Shown: one piece after another, positions 40,452 through 51,281 of the stretch
Layout: the number at the start of each line of letters is the position of its first letter
How positions within the stretch are numbered: position 1 is the stretch's first letter
Source of the DNA: Scylla paramamosain
Taxonomy: Eukaryota > Arthropoda > Malacostraca > Decapoda > Portunidae
Assembly: GCF_035594125.1 (NCBI RefSeq)
Contig: NC_087190.1
Location: 10,312,604-10,376,603, forward strand
Reading direction: 5' to 3'
DNA: 64,000 bases
Translations under genes and position numbers: made by a program
The notes under the pieces: generated by a model
What the model saw: the letters and a program-made list of their open reading frames with translations, nothing else
Database searches by the model: none
What the model was told of the DNA's origin: nothing

Positions 40452-41464
40452 TGTAACGCTCCTTTTTATTATTTCTGTGTTTCTTTGAGTCTCCCCAATA
40501 ATTGTTTTCTTTTGTAGCTTGCGGTGAAGAGGAGGATAATAGCGGTAATTAAAGGTTTAGTGATTATATGAAAAAGTATATTTATAAGGCGTGTATTTGT
40601 GGGAGTGATTTAGAAGTCTTGAAACATTTGTTATAAATAGTCTTTACTTATTTCAACTGTGGTTTTCTCTAATCAGTGGTAATACGAATAATAGGATTAC
40701 ATCATGTTGCGTCAGCCTACCAGTAACTCATAAGGTGTCATTCCCTAGCTTATAAAATATGTTAGTAATTTAAAATTCAATTATTAACTTCAACTAATGT
40801 CCAGCCTATATGCTCACCTTGCTAGCCAATTATTCCTGCATTTTTATTTAAACTCACGGTTCAGTAAAATTATTTGTGAAAGAAGAGAGAGAGAGAACTA
40901 GCTAAGGTTCCAATAACTTCAGAGGCCTGGGGGTGGGTGTTGAGGGGGAGAGCACAGAATGGCGTCTCCCTTTCAACACCCACCCCCAGGCCTCTGAAGT
41001 TATTGGAACCTTAGCTAGTTCTCTCTCTCTCTTCTTTCACAAATAATTTTACTGAACCGTGAGTTTAAATAAAAATGCAGGAATAATTGGCTAGCAAGGT
41101 GAGCATATAGGCTGGACATTAGTTGAAGTTAATAATTGAATTTTAAATTACTAACATATTTTATAAGCTAGGGAATGACACCTTATGAGTTACTGGTAGG
41201 CTGACGCAACATGATGTAATCCTATTATTCGTATTACCACTGATTAGAGAAAACCACAGTTGAAATAAGTAAAGACTATTTATAACAAATGTTTCAAGAC
41301 TTCTAAATCACTCCCACGAATACACGCCTTATAAATATACTTTTTCATATAATCACTAAACCTTTAATTACCGCTGTTATCCTCCTCTTCACCGCAAGCT
41401 ACAAAAGAAAACAATTATTGGGGAGACTCAAAGAAACACTGAAATAATAAAAAGGAGCGTTACA
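40452..41464. mobile_element. 1013-bp foldback element with about 500-bp arms
   Basis: The left arm 40452-40952 and right arm 40965-41464 are reverse complements, with about three differences seen over the outer 480 bp plus a few next to the 12-bp loop. Ends read TGTAACGCTCC and GGAGCGTTACA. CCAA is duplicated on both sides (40448-40451, 41465-41468), and removing the element with one CCAA restores the pol reading frame locally. No coding capacity. TGTNR-type ends with a 4-bp duplication recall Ginger-type transposons, but this is only a resemblance. Confidence 0.93.
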
Positions 41465-42277
41465 CCAACAAACTTATTGGAGTGTTGTGTAGGTTTAGGC
41501 AAGAAAGCATTGCACTTGTATGTGATATAGAAGCAATGTACCATCAAGTGAAGGTCAACCCAGAACACAGAGACATGTTAAGATTCCTTTGGTGGGAAAA
41601 TGGTGACCTTAATAATGAGATAGCTGAATACAGGATGACAGCTCACCTGTTTGGAGCTACTTCATCTCCAAGTGTAGCCAACTTTGCTCTTAAGAAAGCT
41701 GCAGATGACTACGGGTGTGGATCTGATGCAGCCAAGTTTGTAAGAAACAACTTTTATGTTGATGATGGTTTGAAGTCAGTAGCTACAATGGATGAAGCTG
41801 TCACTCTTATTCAGCAGAGCAAAGAATTATGTTACAAGGGAGGTTTTAACCTTCATAAGTTCTTGTCAAACAACAAAGATGTATTAGCTGCAATTTCTCC
41901 TCATGAGAGAGCAGATGGAATTAAAAGTTTGGATTTTAGTAAGAATGAAGACACACTGCCTATAGAAAGAACTTTGGGAGTTGAGTGGTGCATAGAATCT
42001 GACACATTTCAATTTAGAATAAAGCTGAAAGACAAGCCACTCACCAGGAGAGGCATTCTGTCAACAGTGAGCTCTATATATGATCCATTAGGTCTAGTGT
42101 CACCTCTCATACTGACTGGAAAGCAAATTTTATAAGAATTATGTAAGAATGCAGTTGAATGGGTTGATGAGGTGCCAGATTATGTCAAGCCTAAATGGAT
42201 AAAATGGAAGGATGAGCTGCACAAACTAGATCAGTTAAAGGTACCTAGATGCTACAAACCTGATAACTTTGGGGAAA

Positions 42278-42309
42278 TCTTGACAGGCATCTGAAGATGC
42301 CTGTCAAGA
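42278..42309. repeat. 32-bp perfect palindrome within pol
   Basis: TCTTGACAGGCATCT, GA, AGATGCCTGTCAAGA. The right half encodes the expected RNase H catalytic start (DACQEGYGQ in frame); the left half is its exact inverse and replaces the normal upstream codons, shifting the frame. Confidence 0.9.
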
Positions 42310-43443
42310 GGGATATGGCCAGTGCTCATATATTAGATTAATTAGCAAGACTGGCCAAATTCATTGTGCATTAGTAATGGCAAAGTCACGTGTCACACCT
42401 CTAAAAACCATAACAATTCCCAGACTAGAACTAGCAGCAGCAGTGGTGTCAGTTAGAATCCATAAACTCTTGAAGGGAGAACTTGAGTATAATAATGTGG
42501 AAGAAGTATTTTGGACAGACAGCAAAGTAGTCCTTGGTTACATTGCAAATGAAGCAAAGAGATTCCATGTATATGTTGCAAATAGAGTAGAAACAATAAG
42601 AGATCACACTTCACCAGATCAGTGGAAATTTGTAGAGACACAGTATAACCCAGCAGATCATGCATCTAGAGGCATGACAGCAGATGAATTGTGTAATAGC
42701 AAGATCTGGTGGAATGGCCCAGAATTCCTTTGGCAACATAGCAAAATGGATAGCCATTCCCAGTACAAGGTCATAAATGAGAATGATCCAGAAGTGAAGA
42801 AAGTTGTATGCCATGCTGTAGGTACACAACAGCCCACAGATATACTAGAAAGACTTGAGCATTTTTCAGATTGGTTTAAAGCAAAGAGGGCAGTTGCTGT
42901 ATGCCTCAAGCTTCTGAACAGTTTCAGAGGAAAAGGTGATGGCACTACTAAAAGTAAAGGGAAACACATATAAGCCAGTAAATGTAGCAGAAGTGTCAGA
43001 AGCTGAAAATGTAATTATAAAACAACTGCAAGCAAAGGCATTCCAGAAGGAGATAGATGTACTGGAATCATCTGCTAACCATAATTCTTTAATTAAAGGA
43101 GACAATGGCAAGGGAACAAAAGTGATAGACAAGACCAGTTCCCTCTATAAGTTAGATCCCTTCATTGACAAAAATGGTATCATGAGAGTAGGAGGAAGAT
43201 TGAGGCTTTCTAATCTGACAGATGAATCCAAACATCCAGTGATCCTCCCCAAAACATCTCACATAACCCAGCTGATAATATGCCACCATCACAAAAGGAC
43301 AAATCATCAAGGCAGGGGCATAACTTTAAATGAAATCAGGTCATGTGGATACTGGATAGTAGGAGGATCATCCCTAGTATCAAGGCACATTTCAAAGTGC
43401 ATTATCTGTCGAAAAGTTAAAAAGTACAACATAAGGACAGAAG

Positions 43444-44445
43444 ATGGCAGACCTGCCTATTGACAGACTAGAACCATCACCTCCTTTTACATACTCAGCA
43501 GTAGATTTCTTTGGCCCTTTCTATATCAAAGAGGGGCGTAAAGAGCTTAAAAGATATGGAGTGCTCTTTACTTGCATGGCATGTAGAGCTGTGCACATAG
43601 AGACAGCCAACAGCATGGATACAAGTTCCTTCCTAAGTGCATACCGTCGCTTTGTAGGACGAAGAGGGCCCGTAAGACAGTTGAGATGTGACCAAGGAAC
43701 TAACTTTGTAGGAGCCAAATCAGAGTATGAGAAATGCTTAAAAGAATTAAATAACAATAAAGTCAGACAAGAACTCATGAAAGATCAGTGTGACTGGATT
43801 GTTTTTAACATGAATGTACCCAATTCCAGTCACATGGGAGGTGTTTGGGAGAGGCAGATACGCACAGTGAGAAATGTACTCTCTGTGTTGCTTGATCAGC
43901 ATGGTACCCAGTTAGATGACCAAGATCTGAGAACCTTCCTAGTTGAAGCAGAAAATATAGTTAATGGTCGTCCCCTAACTGTGGACCATCTTAACTCCCC
44001 AGAAAGTCTTACACCGTTGACACCCAGTAATTTGTTAACTATGAAAACAGAGGTAGTACTGCCTCCTCCAAGCATTTTCATTAAGAAGGACCTGTACTGC
44101 ATAAAGAGATGGCGCAGAGCACAATACCTGGCCAACCAGTTCGGGCCCAGGTGGAAAAGGGAGTATGTGCAATTCCTACAACTTAGAAATAAGTGGACAA
44201 CACCAAAGAGGAATCTCAGTGTAAATGACATAGTTATCATCAAAGATCAGAATTTAGCAAGGAACCAGTGGAAACTGGGAAGAGTAACAGAAGTATCTCC
44301 TGATCATGATGGCCTAGTAAGAAAGGTTAAGGTCCTGGTTTCAGACTGTAATCGCGACAACCAGGGAAGACACATAAAGGCAAACAGGACCATCATAGAG
44401 AGGCCAATACATAGTCTAGTATTGCTGTTAGAAGGTAATGCATAA
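43444..44445 (+). CDS. BEL/Pao integrase C-terminal part
   Basis: 333 codons unbroken, beginning just after the H2C2 zinc finger (HHHKRTNHQG ... CIICRK, in the overlapping preceding frame). It contains the DDE core: Asp in SAVDFFGPF, Asp in LRCDQGTNF and Glu in GGVWERQIR. A DUF5641-like C-terminal domain follows, with RWKREYVQFLQLRNKW and NDIVIIKD. The Met at 43444 is probably not a native start, as the integrase is normally cleaved from a gag-pol polyprotein. Catalytic residues are intact, in contrast to the damaged upstream pol. Confidence 0.9.
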   Translation: MADLPIDRLEPSPPFTYSAVDFFGPFYIKEGRKELKRYGVLFTCMACRAVHIETANSMDTSSFLSAYRRFVGRRGPVRQLRCDQGTNFVGAKSEYEKCLKELNNNKVRQELMKDQCDWIVFNMNVPNSSHMGGVWERQIRTVRNVLSVLLDQHGTQLDDQDLRTFLVEAENIVNGRPLTVDHLNSPESLTPLTPSNLLTMKTEVVLPPPSIFIKKDLYCIKRWRRAQYLANQFGPRWKREYVQFLQLRNKWTTPKRNLSVNDIVIIKDQNLARNQWKLGRVTEVSPDHDGLVRKVKVLVSDCNRDNQGRHIKANRTIIERPIHSLVLLLEGNA

Positions 44446-44568
44446 TAATAGACCGGAGCATCCCCGCCAAGGAGCCAGTGTAACAAAACATATTATGTGC
44501 TAATCCTAGTTTTAAGGTACATACTAATTTTAATTTAAGGTAAATTGTTACACAATTTAGGGGAGCCA

Positions 44569-45094
44569 TGTTACTGTATGTAAAGCGTATGTACCTCATG
44601 TGATTATTCCTCGGCATATAAGTGAAATGTTCAATAGTTTTCTATTTGCATGAAAACGTGTAATATGTGTGAGTATCAGTATTTAATGCTATATTAAGCA
44701 CCGAAGCCGATGCTCACTTGTTAGTAGTGTGGGGTTAACCTGCTAGTCGCCTGCGGGCATCACTCACGGCCAAGTCGCGCTCAGACAAAGACGGGCAGGA
44801 TGGTGACCGAGGTAAATACTTTAATTTTGTAGTAAAAACTGATTGTCATAGTGCCAAGTCAATTGCATGTATTGTTAATGAACATTGTAATATGTTGAAA
44901 GTGTTTAATATCAGTGTATAATGTTATTTTGTAAGAAATTGAGACCGAGAACTTGTTTGCAGTTCTTAAGGTCATGCCTACCTCATCAATAAACGTCAGA
45001 GAGAGAAATGCCTTTCCTCGACCCTACGATGATGGGTGTGATCAGTAAAACAGATCACCTGAGAGCCAATTGATGCCCAGCCGGTGCGGCTACA
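44569..45094 (+). repeat. 3' LTR of the BEL/Pao element
   Basis: 526 bp, same ends as the 5' LTR. By eye it differs at two positions (A/G and T/C about 300 bp in), suggesting a recent insertion. AATAAA at 44988-44993. Confidence 0.96.
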
Positions 45095-45110
45095 GTGTGT
45101 GTGTGTGTGT

Positions 45111-45158
<48 letters not shown>
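45095..45158. repeat. (GT)n tract, right part of the split microsatellite
   Basis: Continuation of the tract at 36209; leads into the LINE copy D 5' UTR (minus). Confidence 0.95.
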
Positions 45159-45159
<1 letters not shown>

Positions 45160-45373
45160 ATTAAGTGTTTGTAGTTTTGTGTGGAGAAAGAGAGTTGTCT
45201 TTAGAGGGCAGGCTGTGACTGTCCCCTTGTGTTGTGAGACACAAAGGGAAACGTTCAGTGAGTCACAGCTGGGTTTTTTGATAAGTTCACGGCAGCCCTT
45301 GATCCAGTGCTTTAGACCTCACTTGGAGTAATTATCGTTTCGGCAGGTGTCTACTGCCTCCTCCTGGAATAAA

Positions 45374-45555
45374 TGTATGTGTGTGTATATATGTATGTAT
45401 GTATGTATGTGTATGTGTCAGTATGTACATGTGTATGTGTATATATATGTATGTGTATATGTACATGTACGTGTATGTGTATGTATGTATGTATGTGTAC
45501 CTTTGTATATGTATGTATGTGTATGTATATGTATTGTATGTATGTATGTAGCCGC
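45374..45555. repeat. (GTAT)n / (GT)n compound microsatellite
   Basis: Interrupted GTAT, GTGTAT and ATATAT units. Tyr/Val/Cys-rich frames over it are repeat artefacts. Confidence 0.9.
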
Positions 45556-46014
45556 CGTATATGTACAACTTACACGACGGCTAGAGATACGTACATACGT
45601 ACATTGTAATGTGACATTTTATGTTTTGTTTTTTTAGCGTTATATTATTTGTAGCAACTGGTTGTTATACATGAGCAGTGTATGGCGCGCCTACGCGCTG
45701 GCACAACAGAGTGAGAGGGGAATGTAGGGCCGAGGGGACGCGTTGAACTTGCCCTCGCAGCTATTTCTCTCGCCGAAGGGTCGGTTGTTGTGACGTGAGT
45801 GTTGATAACATACCTACAGCATAATGAACATCATAGGCTGTAGGGGCCCACCAGCGTCGCTGTAGGGGCCCAGCAGCGTCTCCAAAGCCACTTCACGGCA
45901 GTCACGCCTACACGTCAGACGTGTCTCGGGAGGCGTGGAGAGTAAATCCCAGTAAATCCCCGAGTTCTCATCCCGGTAAATCCCCAAGTGTAATCCCTTG
46001 CATACAACCAAGAG

Positions 46015-46051
46015 GACGCCTGTTCCCCGCACTGTGCGGGGAACAGGCGTC
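46015..46051. repeat. 37-bp near-perfect palindrome
   Basis: GACGCCTGTTCCCCGCAC, T, then its exact reverse complement. It could form a very stable GC-rich hairpin. No T-run follows and context is eukaryotic, so it is not read as a terminator. Confidence 0.9.
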
Positions 46052-46609
46052 GTAGTATTAGATAACAGATACTTACGTAACCATGAGGATTTAATGATGT
46101 GTGTCAACATAATTAATGTAACTACTTATAGTTGTTATATACTTACGTAATTGTGAGGATTTAATGATGTGTGTTAATATAAGTACACTTAACGTAACAT
46201 AATGACGTACATCAGATCACGCAGACGAGAGGGCGACTTGCTGTGTTTGTGCTGGTGGTGTACATCTGTACAACTGACTGAACCCGCTAAAGTGTAGGTA
46301 ACTCTGTATTGACTCACATATGTTACGGAACTGACGAAGTGAAGTGTCACGACATTGACGTACTGCAATACTTGTTTTACCTATTGATATACTCTCTTGT
46401 GTTCTTCTCAGTATTAGTGATAATATGTTAATTCACAGGTTTGACCGCTTCTGAATACAAAGAGCGCGTACTGCACAACTCGTTTCAGTCACCTCCAGTA
46501 CAATACATTAATAAGCGTCGGACGCCGCTTACAATGTATATGTGTATGTATATGTATATGTATGTGCAATTTTGTAATGTGATGTACATCTGATCTCTGT
46601 ATGTTTGCC

Positions 46610-46735
46610 TCTTGTTCAGGGGGAGGCCGGCAGGACCTGTCTTCCTCCTTTGTTGTACTTTTTACTACAACAATAAAGTCAATCAATCAATCAGTCAATC
46701 AATCAATCTCTCTCTCTCTTTCTCTCTCTCCCCTA
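46610..46735 (+). repeat. Probable 3' tail of a non-LTR retrotransposon
   Basis: GGAGGCCGGCAGGACCTG, then ACTACAACAATAAAGTC and AATC/CAAT repeats, grading into (TC)n. Tails of short tandem units after AATAAA are typical of some LINEs and SINEs. No upstream ORF was recognised. Confidence 0.45.
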
Positions 46736-47193
46736 TCCAGTGGTATGCAGCACAACTTTTTGAATTTTTTTTTCTTTATTTATCATTTTATTATCATAGA
46801 TAAATGACTAGCATCTTTACAGTTATTTTGGGGTGGACTTGCATGCAATTAGACACGCTCACGAACATACACAAAATTATTATTGCTTTTCGTGTTTATT
46901 GTTTTTTTTCCTTTATTTATTGTTATTTTGGATGTAAGAATTTTTTTTTTGTTTCTATAAAAGAAAGAGATATAGACAGAGACTGAGACATACACAGTTT
47001 TCTCTAAATTTACTATTTTTTTTACATCCTCTTTCTGAGCTTACTGTTAATTAGGGTCACCTATTGCAATACCAGTCGTCTTCCAAGGCGATTGATTCAT
47101 AGAATGAACATGGCCACGCATCTTCATTCCGCCAGTAACAAGAGCTGAGGGAAATACGTAAATGTGCCCTTTCGTCTTCCTATTCCCTTTGTT

Positions 47194-47430
47194 TACGTCA
47201 GGTTAGGTTACGTCAGGTCAGGTTACTTTAGGTTAGGTTACGTGATGTGAGGCTATATTAGGTTAGGTGAGGTGAGGTTACGTTAGGTTAAGATACTTTA
47301 AGTTAGGTTAGCTTATTTTACTTTACGTTTTTAAATGTTAAGTTAGGTTACGTTATGTTAAACTAGGTTACCTAAGGTCAGCTTATGTTAGGTTGGGCTG
47401 ATTAATTTTTGCTAGGTTATTTTAGGTTAG
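47194..47430. repeat. Degenerate telomere-like block (GGTTA/TTAGG)n
   Basis: Many GGTTA units separated by variants (GGTCA, ACGTTA, GGTGA), with the G-rich strand on plus, opposite to the block at 25871. Strongly degenerate and internal, hence an interstitial relic. Confidence 0.75.
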
Positions 47431-47435
47431 GATGC

Positions 47436-47438
<3 letters not shown>

Positions 47439-47517
<79 letters not shown>
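47439..47517. repeat. (TC)n microsatellite
   Basis: Pure TC dinucleotides directly after the telomere-like block. Confidence 0.95.
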
Positions 47518-47520
<3 letters not shown>

Positions 47521-47768
47521 ATTTAAATACCCATTCCACTCATGCATTACTGAGAGCTTCGCTCATCAGTAGTCTTCCGAGGCGTTTGACTGTTAAATAT
47601 TCCAACACGCTCCGTGACTTCCACGACAACTGTACAGCGGGGAACACACTTCATCTGTCTGTGACCAGGGTTGTCAGGTTTTTACAGAGCAAAAAATGCC
47701 AAGTTGGTTCCAATAATGTGCCAAATAGCACAAAATAGTGCCAAAGTGAATTTTATACATAGAAATAG

Positions 47769-47952
<184 letters not shown>

Positions 47953-48501
47953 GACTAAAGTTCACTAGATAATTACTTGGGCAACTGTAAAATCACCACA
48001 AAACACATGCAGTATCTTCTGCAGCATTCCAAACATAAAGTGAGTCCATTTTTTTCAATTTTTATTATTATACAGTTATGTTTCTCCATAATAAACTTCT
48101 ACATAGGTATTCCATTCATCAAAGCTCAACGGTATTGCTATAGAACACAAAATATTGCACGTCTTCATGAACATTAATTGTTCTTAGACTAGCAATGGAA
48201 GATCATTCATCACAGCGACAAAGTATTCCCACAGAACACAAAATATACACAAAATATACTTAACATACTGCATATTTGTACCATGTCTTGTACTTGTATG
48301 ATAGTGACTACTGCATATATCAACTAATAATCTTATTGTATTGTACTTATTGTAACAAATATATATAAAGCAATCTTTAAGTCTGTCTACTTTAAATTTT
48401 ACAATACAATTTGTACTTAAACTAGAAATTATAAACAAATAAGTTATCACATTTCATCACTTATCATTCAACTAAAGTAAAGATCACTGAGATATCACAG
48501 G

Positions 48502-48899
48502 TCAGATATATTCACACACATCATCCATGTTACCAGTACTTTTGTTGTTATAAATCTCACAAGTAAACATCTTCACCATTTCTGGAGGTGGAACAAAATC
48601 CCTACAACGTAGTCCTCTAAATTGCAGGTGACGTTTTATCCGTACAATAGCATCCAGCATCTTTGTGCTCATTCTGTTTCTTAATTTAGGTTTCACCTTT
48701 GTCACATGAGAAAACAGTCTTTCAACAATGGCATTGCTTGCTGGGGCACTAAAGATGAAAGTGCCCACTTTGACAATTCATGGAATGGATGCTCGCCCAC
48801 TCCATTATGGAACGAGCTTATACCCACCCAGAATTGCACCGAATCAAGTGGAATATTGCCACTGAACATACTTTCCTCATGCCAGTTCACAACAATCAT
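48502..48899 (-). pseudogene. hAT transposase C-terminal remnant
   Basis: Minus frame 48768-48502 reads SNAIVERLFSHVTKVKPKLR and then RNRMSTKMLDAIVRIKRHL, the hAT C-terminal dimerisation motif (VERxFS...K.KLRNR). The preceding part, in another frame (48899-48702), contains FHELSKWALSSLVPQQAMP, the segment normally just upstream, so one frameshift separates them. The catalytic part is missing. It lies inside the hAT ends at 47666 and 49221. Confidence 0.88.
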
Positions 48900-49249
48900 A
48901 TTTCTGGATTACTGCTCAACCTTGTCCACTTCTTCTGGCTTTAGAAACATACACACACAAAAAAAAAAAAAAAAAACGCAAGTTCGGGAACACAGGTCTA
49001 GCCACCTCATTTAAGATGACTAAAGGATTTAGGTTACACAGAGGTCTGAACTAGTTTCTTGAAGGTGGGAGTGTCACTTCTAATTGATGCTTATTAATGA
49101 ATTTTATCGAAATATGACAAAAAATGCCAAGATGCCAACTCGATTTTTTGGATGCCAAACGCATTGGAAAGGTGCCAGATTTCTAGAATTTGGCACCAAA
49201 TATGCCAATCTGGCAACCCTGTGTGTGACTTGTTAAGAAACAGAACGTC

Positions 49250-51280
49250 TTGTTTCCCTTTATCCCGATCCAATGGTCATCATTATTTACCATCTCACTT
49301 ATTATTTCCCTTTATCGAAAATCCATATTTTTTGTTGGGCTCGTTTTATTAACTGATTTGATTTTTATTGATTTTTTTGTTATTGAAGTGCTTCATTGCT
49401 CTGTCCATCTACACAACACTTATTATTATTATTATTATTTTCTTTTTTTAGTTTCTATATTTTTTAATTTAGTTTTAGTTCAGTTTTAGTTTACTCTTAA
49501 TATTTACTTTCGTCACACATCATTATCTTTATTAATTAACTCATTCAGTGTTTTTTCCGATTTTCTTATTCATATTTTTTAATTTAGTTTTCTCCATTGT
49601 CTACATCTATTTTTTTTTTTGTCTTTTACTATTTTATATTAATTTTATTGATGTTTTGTTTTAGTGCATCTTCAGTTTACTCTTAATATTTATTTTCCGC
49701 ACACATTATTTTATCCATTTTGCTTGATAATCTATTCACACATTTTTTTTTCCTATTCTCTTATTAATATTTTTTTTCTTTTAAATCTTAGTCTAGATCT
49801 ATTTTTTATCGTCTTTTATTATTTTATTTTATTTTCATAAATTTTTTTCTTTCGGTGTATCTTAAGGTTGCTCTTAATATTTATTGTCTATATCTATATC
49901 TATTTCTATATATTTTTCCTACCTTATTTTGTTTTTATTCATTTTTTTTCAATTTCTTTTAGTGCATCTTTACTTTTAAAATCTATTTTCTATATCTATA
50001 TTTTTTTCGTGTTTTCTTCATTTATTTTGTTTTTATTGATTTTTTTCTTTTGGTGTTTCTTAAGGCTACTCTTAATATTGATTTTCTATAACTATATCTT
50101 ATTCTACATTTTTTTTCTTTTCTTAATATGTTATATTTTATTGATTTTTTCTTAGTGTACCTATATTAAATTTACTCTTAATATCTAGTTTCTATATCTA
50201 TATATATTTTTATATCTTTTTTCTTTCCTTAATTTATCAAATTTTTATTGATTTTTTTTCTTTTAGTGTATCTTAAGTTTACTCTTATTATCTATTTTCT
50301 ATATCTATATCTACATACTTTTTTTCGTCTTTTCTAAATTATTTTATTTTAATTGATTTTTATCTGTTTCTTTTAGAGTATCTTAAATTTACTCTCAATA
50401 TTTATTTTGTCTATCTATACTTTTATTTCGTCTCTTCTTAATTTATTATATTTTTATTGATTTTTCTTGTAGTAGATCTTAAGTTTACTCTCAGTTTCTA
50501 TTTTCCATATCTATATCTATTTCTATATATTTTTTATTTCGTCTTTCCTTAATTTATTTTATTTTTATTGATTTTTTTTCTGTTTCTTTTAGAGTATCTT
50601 AAGGTTACTCTTAATATATATTTTCTCTATCTCTATCTATATTTTTCTTTTATCACTTTATTTGATTTTATTGATTTTTCTTTTAGAATATCTTAAGTTT
50701 ACTCTTAATATCTATTTTCTGTATCAATATCTGTTTCTATATATATTTTTTTTCTTAATTTATTTTATTTTTATAGATTTTTTTTTCTTTCAGTGTATCA
50801 TAAAGTTACCCTTAATATCTATTTTCTATATCTATATATATTTCTGCATCTCTTTTTTCGTCTTTTCTTAATTCATTATATCTTTATTGATTTTTTTTCT
50901 TTTTAGTGTATGTTAAATTTACTCTTAACATTTATTTTCTATATCTATATATTTTTTTCGTCTTTCCTAATTTATTTCATTTATATTGATTTTTGTTTTC
51001 TGTTTCTTTCTGAACATTTTAAGTTTACTCTTGACATCTATTTTCTATATCCAATATCTATTTGTATATATATTTTTTCTCTTTTCTTCTTATTTTTATT
51101 GACTTTTCTGTTATTATATTAGGGCATCGTAACAGCGACATAGCATTGCAAGTCATCACCCAACACTACCGTTATATCACTCATCACTACTCATCCCATT
51201 TTTTTTTTTTTCTCTTTTCTTATTAATTCACTAATTCAGTCTTTTTTCGATTTATTTATTTTCTTATTTATTTATTTTTT
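49250..51280. repeat. T-rich degenerate tandem array, block 1
   Basis: Repeats of about 95-120 bp, each containing TTTTCTTAATTTATT, TTTTTATTGATTTTTTT, CTTTTAGTGTATCTTAAG, TTTACTCTTAATATCTATTTT and TCTATATCTATAT-like parts. The TTTTAG element recurs at about 50261, 50371, 50470, 50589, 50681, 50790 and 50901. The plus strand is strongly T-rich throughout. Hydrophobic Phe/Leu/Ile-rich frames over it are compositional artefacts. On the minus strand it lies 3' of the J-domain pseudogene. Confidence 0.85.
51122..51202. repeat. 3'-flank module, copy 1 of 4
   Basis: AACAGCGACATAGCATTGCAAGTCATCACC-type segment ending near CACTACTCATCC. Related copies at about 57363-57436, 60655-60730 and 61840-61900. 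Each is preceded on plus by TTTTTATTGACTTT, that is AATAAA on the minus strand. Confidence 0.85.
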
Positions 51281-51281
51281 T

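Larger units (their letters stand above)
40270..44445 (+). pseudogene. BEL/Pao pol, interrupted (RT, RNase H, integrase)
   Basis: Pol continues in a shifted frame at about 40300-40451 ([18 protein letters not shown]), stops at the foldback insertion, and resumes at 41465-42132 with the YVDD active site at 41755-41766. An in-frame stop follows at 42133. A 32-bp palindrome breaks the RNase H start at 42278-42309. The RNase H region (RLELAAAV, FWTDSKVVLGYI) lies in 42377-42973, and the zinc-binding H2C2 part of integrase in 42936-43463. Spacing and motif order are normal; only the frame is disrupted. The final part is listed as its own entry. Confidence 0.92.
36246..45094 (+). mobile_element. 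BEL/Pao LTR retrotransposon
   Basis: Two 526-bp LTRs (TGTTAC...CTACA) bound an internal region with gag, protease, reverse transcriptase, RNase H and integrase in the BEL/Pao order. Candidate GTGTG target duplications flank it (36241-36245, 45095-45099), 5 bp being usual for this group. A purine stretch AGGGGAG just before the 3' LTR (about 44559-44565) is the likely polypurine tract. No primer-binding site was identified with confidence. No envelope gene. A 1013-bp foldback element interrupts the reverse transcriptase. Inactive as sequenced. Confidence 0.95.
30385..45371 (-). mobile_element. Full-length LINE copy D, split by two later insertions
   Basis: Minus-strand pieces at 45371-45095 (5' UTR), 36245-33844 (end of 5' UTR, endonuclease, start of reverse transcriptase) and 31091-30385 (rest of reverse transcriptase, 3' UTR, T-run at 30385-30392). 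Together they rebuild the order of copy B, about 3.3-3.4 kb. The joins coincide with the ends of a DNA transposon (31092-33843) and a BEL/Pao element (36246-45094). The (CA)n tract in the LINE 5' UTR expanded before the Pao element landed in it. Several frameshifts in its own ORF show it was already inactive. Confidence 0.88.
45556..47193. other. Unclassified stretch with palindrome, duplications and a retroelement-like tail
   Basis: Relatively GC-rich around 45680-46050. Contains a 23-bp duplication (GGCTGTAGGGGCCCA at 45837 and again at about 45860), a 37-bp palindrome (46015-46051), and a 71-bp-period duplication (ACTTACGTAA then GAGGATTTAATGATGTGTGT, at 46071 and 46142). At 46610-46710 a G/C-rich segment ends in AATAAA followed by CAAT/TCAA repeats and TC, which looks like a non-LTR retrotransposon 3' tail. 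No coding region recognised. Confidence 0.5.

Noticed and set aside
46015..46051. GC-rich hairpin as a transcription terminator
   Set aside because: Bacterial-type terminators do not apply to this eukaryotic sequence and no T-run follows.
49868..51122. Several Phe/Ile/Tyr-rich frames resembling membrane proteins in the T-rich array
   Set aside because: Translation of T-rich tandem repeats always looks hydrophobic; the frames start and stop with the repeat units and are not conserved.
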